Below, piece after piece: positions 7,170 to 9,981 of a stretch of DNA of 9,981 nt (positions are counted from its first letter, which is position 1; every line of letters begins with the position of its first letter). The DNA lies in contig JAUQXD010000328.1 in assembly GCA_030834835.1 (NCBI GenBank), positions 1-9,981 of the forward strand, in the 5' to 3' direction. The notes beneath the pieces are model-generated. The model saw nothing but the letters and a program-made list of their open reading frames with translations, had not been told where the DNA came from and did not search any database. The translations under genes and the position numbers were made by a program. Source of the DNA: Thermoflexales bacterium (lineage in GTDB: Bacteria; Chloroflexota; Anaerolineae; Fen-1058).

Positions 7170-7457
7170 TTAGTCTAATACAGCGCGAACTTCAAACGCA
7201 TTACCGACGCGCGCCGGCGCATTCGCCAGTATTGCTTCGGCCGACGAGGACGGTCGCGCCACATCGTCGCGCATGACGCTGTGCAAGGGCAGCACGGTCG
7301 CCGTCGGCGAAATGGCGGACGTGTCCAGCGCGTTGAGGCGTTCGGCGTAATCGAGGATGGCCGACAACTGCTCCTGATAACGCGTCTCTTCAGCCTCGGT
7401 CAGCCGCAGTTTTGCGAGTTCGGCAATGTGTTGTACGTCATCACGGGTAATAGACAT
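7170..7457 (-). CDS. gatC: Asp-tRNA(Asn)/Glu-tRNA(Gln) amidotransferase subunit C
   Basis: 95 residues, the typical size for GatC, the small subunit that wraps around GatA and tethers it to GatB. The N-terminal helix pair (ITRDDVQHIAELAKLRLTEAE) and the following QLSAILDYAERLNALDT segment match the family closely, as does the C-terminal FEVRAVLD, the counterpart of the usual FEVPxVL ending. No catalytic residues are expected. It is the first gene of the operon. The ATG at 7455-7457 lies directly at the predicted transcription start of the promoter at 7464-7492, so there is no room for a Shine-Dalgarno sequence, and translation is likely leaderless. Confidence 0.95.
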   Translation of the reverse strand: MSITRDDVQHIAELAKLRLTEAEETRYQEQLSAILDYAERLNALDTSAISPTATVLPLHSVMRDDVARPSSSAEAILANAPARVGNAFEVRAVLD

Positions 7458-7463
7458 GGCGCG

Positions 7464-7492
7464 ATTATATCAGAACTGAAGACATTGAACAA
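7464..7492 (-). promoter_or_regulatory. Sigma-70-type promoter of the gatC operon (leaderless)
   Basis: Read on the minus strand, TTGTTC (7492-7487) and TATAAT (7469-7464) are separated by exactly 17 bp. The -10 box is perfect and the -35 box matches 4 of 6 consensus positions. Only 6 nt separate the -10 box from the gatC ATG, so transcription should begin at or next to the A of the start codon. This is the only good promoter I see for the eight-gene operon. Confidence 0.75.
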
Positions 7493-7507
7493 TTGTCAGG
7501 CCAATGC

Positions 7508-7542
7508 AAAACCGGACAGTTCGATGAACGAACTGTCCGGTT
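7508..7542 (-). terminator. Terminator hairpin of the RRM gene
   Basis: AACCGGACAGTTCG (7510-7523) and CGAACTGTCCGGTT (7529-7542) form a perfect 14-bp stem with a 5-nt loop, 20 nt after the stop of the RRM gene. On the minus strand the stem ends in TTTT, but two of the Ts are in the stem, so the U-tract is short. The hairpin stops RRM transcripts before the gatC promoter that begins 16 nt further on. Confidence 0.7.
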
Positions 7543-7561
7543 GGTTGCTCTGTGCGAGCGA

Positions 7562-7951
7562 CTAATAGCGGCTGCTGCCGCCACTGCGGCCGCCGCCGCC
7601 GCCACGGCGCTGGCCGCCGCCGCTGCCACCACGGCCGCCGCCACCACCACCGTAACCACCGCCACGACCGCCGCCACCGAAGCCGCCGCCGCCACTACGC
7701 TCTTCACGCGGACGCGCCGGATTCACAGTCAGGGTGCGATCGCCGAGTCGGTACGAATTGAACATGCTGATCGCCTTCTGCGCGTCGGCCTGGCTCGCCA
7801 TCTCGACGAACGCAAAGCCCTTCGAATTGCCCGTGTCGCGGTCCTTGATCACGGCCACCGACACAATTGTGCCGGCCTGCGCGAACAACGTGCGCAGTTC
7901 ATCTTCTGTCGTCGAGTACGCCAGATTCCCAACATACAACTTCACTTCCAT
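7562..7951 (-). CDS. RRM-domain RNA-binding protein with Gly/Arg-rich tail
   Basis: 129 residues. The first ~80 form one RNA recognition motif: RNP2 is LYVGNL (residues 5-10) and RNP1 is KGFAFVEM, with the aromatic residues that stack on RNA bases. The remaining ~45 residues are almost only Gly, Arg, Ser and Tyr (GGGGRGGGYGG-type repeats), a disordered RGG-like tail. This is the layout of the small Rbp proteins of cyanobacteria and Chloroflexota, in several cases cold-induced RNA chaperones; the role here is inferred. The start at 7949-7951 is chosen because AGGAG lies 7 nt upstream and it begins right before RNP2; an in-frame ATG at 8023 would add 24 non-conserved residues and lies within the predicted leader hairpin. 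The gene is a single transcription unit. Confidence 0.93.
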   Translation of the reverse strand: MEVKLYVGNLAYSTTEDELRTLFAQAGTIVSVAVIKDRDTGNSKGFAFVEMASQADAQKAISMFNSYRLGDRTLTVNPARPREERSGGGGFGGGGRGGGYGGGGGGRGGSGGGQRRGGGGGRSGGSSRY

Positions 7952-7988
7952 TTCAGATCTCCTGTGTGCCGGCGCGTGGCCGTTATTG

Positions 7989-8026
7989 TAGTTGCCGTCT
8001 TTCCGAAAAAGAGTTTGCGGCAACTA
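7989..8026 (-). promoter_or_regulatory. Hairpin in the 5' leader of the RRM gene
   Basis: TAGTTGCCG (7989-7997) and CGGCAACTA (8018-8026) are perfect 9-base complements. Inside the 20-nt loop, TCTTT (7998-8002) and AAAGA (8008-8012) can extend the stem after a bulge. It lies between the predicted transcription start (~8050) and the Shine-Dalgarno sequence, in a leader of about 100 nt. It may control stability or translation, for example with temperature or by autoregulation. I see no match to a known riboswitch. Confidence 0.5.
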
Positions 8027-8056
8027 GCTCTCTCAAATCCGTCCGACTGCGACCCG

Positions 8057-8065
8057 ATTATACCA
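8057..8065 (-). promoter_or_regulatory. Extended -10 promoter of the RRM gene
   Basis: On the minus strand the sequence reads TGGTATAAT (8065-8057), a perfect TATAAT preceded by the TG of an extended -10 element. No good -35 box lies at 16-18 bp, which is normal for this promoter class. Transcription would start near 8050, about 100 nt before the ATG. Confidence 0.65.
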
Positions 8066-8106
8066 TAACATCCCGAACGCAAACACAACTTCGCAATTGG
8101 CCCGAA

Positions 8107-9093
8107 TCAAGCCGATTTGCGCCGTTGAATTTCATACTCCAGCACTTCCTTGAAGATCGGCTCCACCGGACGCGGCCGCCAACCTAACTCACGTTTGGCT
8201 TTATCGGCTGAGCCGTAAAACGTGTAATCATTCAGCGTGCTCAGCGCTTCAGACGAAAACATCAACTTCGCGTTAAACGTGCGCTCGAGCGCGCCAAACA
8301 AGCCGGCTGTTGCTCCGGCCATCCAGCCCGGCAGCCACACCTTCGGCGCGCCAATGCCACTGATTTTTTCAAAGACCTGCATCGATTCGCGATACGTCAG
8401 CGCCGGGCCGGCCAGAATATACACTTCGCCAATCCGGCCTTTCTCCATCGCAAGGATGTGCCCGTCAGCGATGTCGTCTACATGCGCCCACGTCACGCCC
8501 GATTTCGCGCCGAACATCACAGGCATGCGGCGCAAGAACATTTCAAACATCTGAGCCAGCGGGCTGGTGTCGCCAGGCCCCGTCACCGCGCCGGGCTGCG
8601 TGATGATGATCGGCGCGCCGTGTTGAATCATCGGCAGCGCGACTTCGTAATGCGCCGCCCATTTGGTGCGTTCGTATTCCGATGACAACGCGCTCTTCTC
8701 AACTCGATACGTTTCATCCGGCAATTGGTCGTGCGTATTGCCAAACACCCCGATCGTGCTGGTGTGCACGATGCGCGGCACGCCCGCTTCGATGGCGGCC
8801 TCAAATGTATTGCGTGCGCCATCGACGTTGATGGACCGCATCCGATCGTGATACTCGCGACCTAATTCGTACATGCCTGCCAGATGAAACACGCCATCGA
8901 CGCCGCGCAGCGGTTCAAGCATCGATGCTTTGTCGGTCACGTCGCCGTGCGCCAGAGTCGCACCCAGCTTCTTCAGTGATTCAGTCTTAGCCGGATTGCG
9001 CACCAGACACGTCACTGCATGTCCCTGCGCGATCAATTTCGGCACCAGATGGCTGCCGATAAAGCCGGTGGCCCCGGTCACAAAATACTTCAT
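8107..9093 (-). CDS. NAD(P)-dependent epimerase/reductase, extended SDR family
   Basis: 328 residues, typical of extended short-chain dehydrogenases. The NAD(P)-binding motif is TGATGFIGSHL (6-16), with the nucleotide-contacting HGDVTD (49-54) and HLAG (70-73). The active site shows Thr/Ser in HTSTIGVFG (110-118) and the YxxxK pair Tyr140/Lys144 in EYERTK. The C-terminal part would bind the substrate. Sequence texture resembles dihydroflavonol-reductase-like and hopanoid-associated sugar epimerases; the substrate is not evident. The start at 9091-9093 has GGAG 7 nt upstream and begins MKYFVTG, the usual N-terminus; the upstream in-frame ATG lies in repeat DNA. The gene is downstream of the LLM oxidoreductase on the same strand, possibly co-transcribed across a 95-nt repeat-filled gap. 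No terminator was seen after its stop. Confidence 0.9.
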   Translation of the reverse strand: MKYFVTGATGFIGSHLVPKLIAQGHAVTCLVRNPAKTESLKKLGATLAHGDVTDKASMLEPLRGVDGVFHLAGMYELGREYHDRMRSINVDGARNTFEAAIEAGVPRIVHTSTIGVFGNTHDQLPDETYRVEKSALSSEYERTKWAAHYEVALPMIQHGAPIIITQPGAVTGPGDTSPLAQMFEMFLRRMPVMFGAKSGVTWAHVDDIADGHILAMEKGRIGEVYILAGPALTYRESMQVFEKISGIGAPKVWLPGWMAGATAGLFGALERTFNAKLMFSSEALSTLNDYTFYGSADKAKRELGWRPRPVEPIFKEVLEYEIQRRKSA

Positions 9094-9112
9094 GCGTTCA
9101 CTCCAGACGTAC

Positions 9113-9194
9113 GATGCAGGATACAAGATGCTAGATGCGGGTGCAGGATGCAAGATGCAACAGATCATCTTGTCATCGTGTCATCCTGTCATCG
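9113..9194. repeat. Two-family short tandem repeat, inverted
   Basis: Seven degenerate units of the heptamer GATGCAR run from 9113 to 9160 (one unit is 6 nt). They are followed at 9171-9194 by three octamers TGTCATCN, whose reverse complement (GATGACA) resembles the first family. GATGCAAGATG (9147-9157) therefore pairs with CATCTTGTCATC (9166-9177) with one bulged base. The last octamer covers the TGA stop of the LLM gene (9189-9191). The array takes up most of the gap between the LLM gene and the epimerase gene. Confidence 0.8.
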
Positions 9195-9981
9195 CGCCAG
9201 TGTGTCAGATAGATGTTTCCACTGCCCATCTTCCACGCCCGGCACATACGGTCGATACAGGCCGATACGATCGATCAGGCCGTCGTACTTTGCGTGCAAT
9301 TTGTCCGCCAGCGTATCCCATGTCGCCACGATAACGAATGCTTCCAGCATCTCATCGCTGATCAACTTCGGCATCTCAGCCCACTGCCCACGCGCCGCCA
9401 GCGGCCCCAACTGCTCCCCGATCGATCCCCAGCCGTGCAAGTCCAGCACAGGCCGATAGGACGGCGTCGACGCATAAAACGCCACTTGCGATCGTTGCGC
9501 GGCGATTTCTTCAGCAGTCAACGCCACAAAGGCCATCGTCGCCAACTCGATCGAGCCACGCACCCGATCGGCTTTATTCAACCCCGCATCAATTGCGGGC
9601 AGAATGGCCTCGCTGATGTACTGGCGCGTGTGATATGGATGGATATGAAAACCGTCGGCCACCTCGCCCGCGAGTTTGCACAACGGCTCACCCACGCCCG
9701 CGATGAAGATCGGGATATTGGGCGTCTCGATCGGACCCGGCGAAAAGAACGGCGTCATCAACGTCATCTTGTAAGACTCGCCGCGAAAATTGAGTCGGCC
9801 ACCCGTCTGCCACGCCGTCCATGCCGCACGAATGGCCTGCACGTATTCGCGCAAACGCGGCACCGGCGGCGTCCACGGCATGCCAAACCGCCGCTCGATG
9901 TGCGCCTGCACCTGTGTACCCAACCCCAGCATAAAGCGGCCCTTCGACTGCGCGGCCAGATCCCACGCGGTATGCGCCACG
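9189..9981 (-). CDS. LLM-class (F420-dependent) oxidoreductase, 5' end outside window
   Basis: About 264 residues are visible; the frame stays open through the right edge, and the ATG at 9978-9980 is probably internal because luciferase-like proteins have another ~70-80 residues before the GRFMLGLGTQ segment. That segment, the following AHIERRFGMPW and the AGEVADGFHIHP motif match the luciferase-like monooxygenase superfamily, closest to the subgroup of F420-dependent enzymes known from actinobacteria and Chloroflexota (TIGR03617-like, from memory). Members reduce or oxidise a substrate using F420 or, in other branches, FMN; the substrate here is unknown. The barrel C-terminus is complete, ending at TGA 9189-9191 inside a repeat. 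The epimerase gene follows on the same strand. Confidence 0.9.
   Translation of the reverse strand, partial: VAHTAWDLAAQSKGRFMLGLGTQVQAHIERRFGMPWTPPVPRLREYVQAIRAAWTAWQTGGRLNFRGESYKMTLMTPFFSPGPIETPNIPIFIAGVGEPLCKLAGEVADGFHIHPYHTRQYISEAILPAIDAGLNKADRVRGSIELATMAFVALTAEEIAAQRSQVAFYASTPSYRPVLDLHGWGSIGEQLGPLAARGQWAEMPKLISDEMLEAFVIVATWDTLADKLHAKYDGLIDRIGLYRPYVPGVEDGQWKHLSDTLAR

Noticed and set aside
7465..8068. Ala/Val-rich and Ala/Thr-rich open frames on both strands over the RRM gene
   Set aside because: They are frame-shifted readings of the GGN-repeat tail of the RRM protein, with no family features or Shine-Dalgarno.
9113..9194. Possible CRISPR array
   Set aside because: Units are 7-8 nt without spacers, and no cas genes are nearby.

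Overview
The window looks like a bacterial chromosome segment, most likely from the Chloroflexota (Anaerolineae-like). That assignment is an inference from the gene set: trigger factor followed by ClpP, a GatCAB amidotransferase, a glycine-rich RRM protein, an F420-type LLM oxidoreductase, moderately high G+C and compact gene spacing. No rRNA, tRNA, CRISPR array, insertion sequence or phage gene was seen.

Layout. (1) Positions 1-1106, plus strand: the 3' end of a trigger factor gene (tig), then clpP with its own promoter and a strong Shine-Dalgarno sequence. The two together form a protein quality-control locus, but clpX does not follow. (2) A bidirectional terminator at 1118-1148 separates clpP from the convergent minus-strand genes. 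(3) Positions 7457 down to 1154, minus strand: one compact probable operon, in transcription order gatC, gatA, a rhodanese-domain protein, a sugar nucleotidyltransferase, a class I aminotransferase, hicB, hicA and gatB. The first two and the last gene encode the three subunits of the tRNA-dependent amidotransferase. The five genes between them are functionally unrelated, and two of them form a HicAB-type toxin-antitoxin pair. From gatA onward, junctions run from an 8-nt overlap to a 15-nt gap, so translational coupling is likely. The operon appears to start at a good sigma-70-type promoter whose predicted transcription start falls on the A of the gatC ATG, implying a leaderless message. (4) Positions 7951-7562, minus strand: an RRM RNA-binding protein with a Gly/Arg-rich tail, its own extended -10 promoter, a roughly 100-nt structured 5' leader and a 14-bp terminator hairpin. 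(5) Positions 9981-8107, minus strand: an F420-type LLM oxidoreductase (5' end outside the window), then an extended-SDR NAD(P)-dependent epimerase/reductase, separated by a 95-nt gap filled with short tandem repeats.

The most notable points are an Asn where the catalytic Asp of ClpP is expected, the split gat operon carrying hicBA, the leaderless gatC promoter, a hairpin leader on the RRM gene, a two-family inverted microsatellite at 9113-9194, and strong over-representation of the palindrome CGATCG. I did not find a convincing wholly new multi-gene system; most genes belong to known families.
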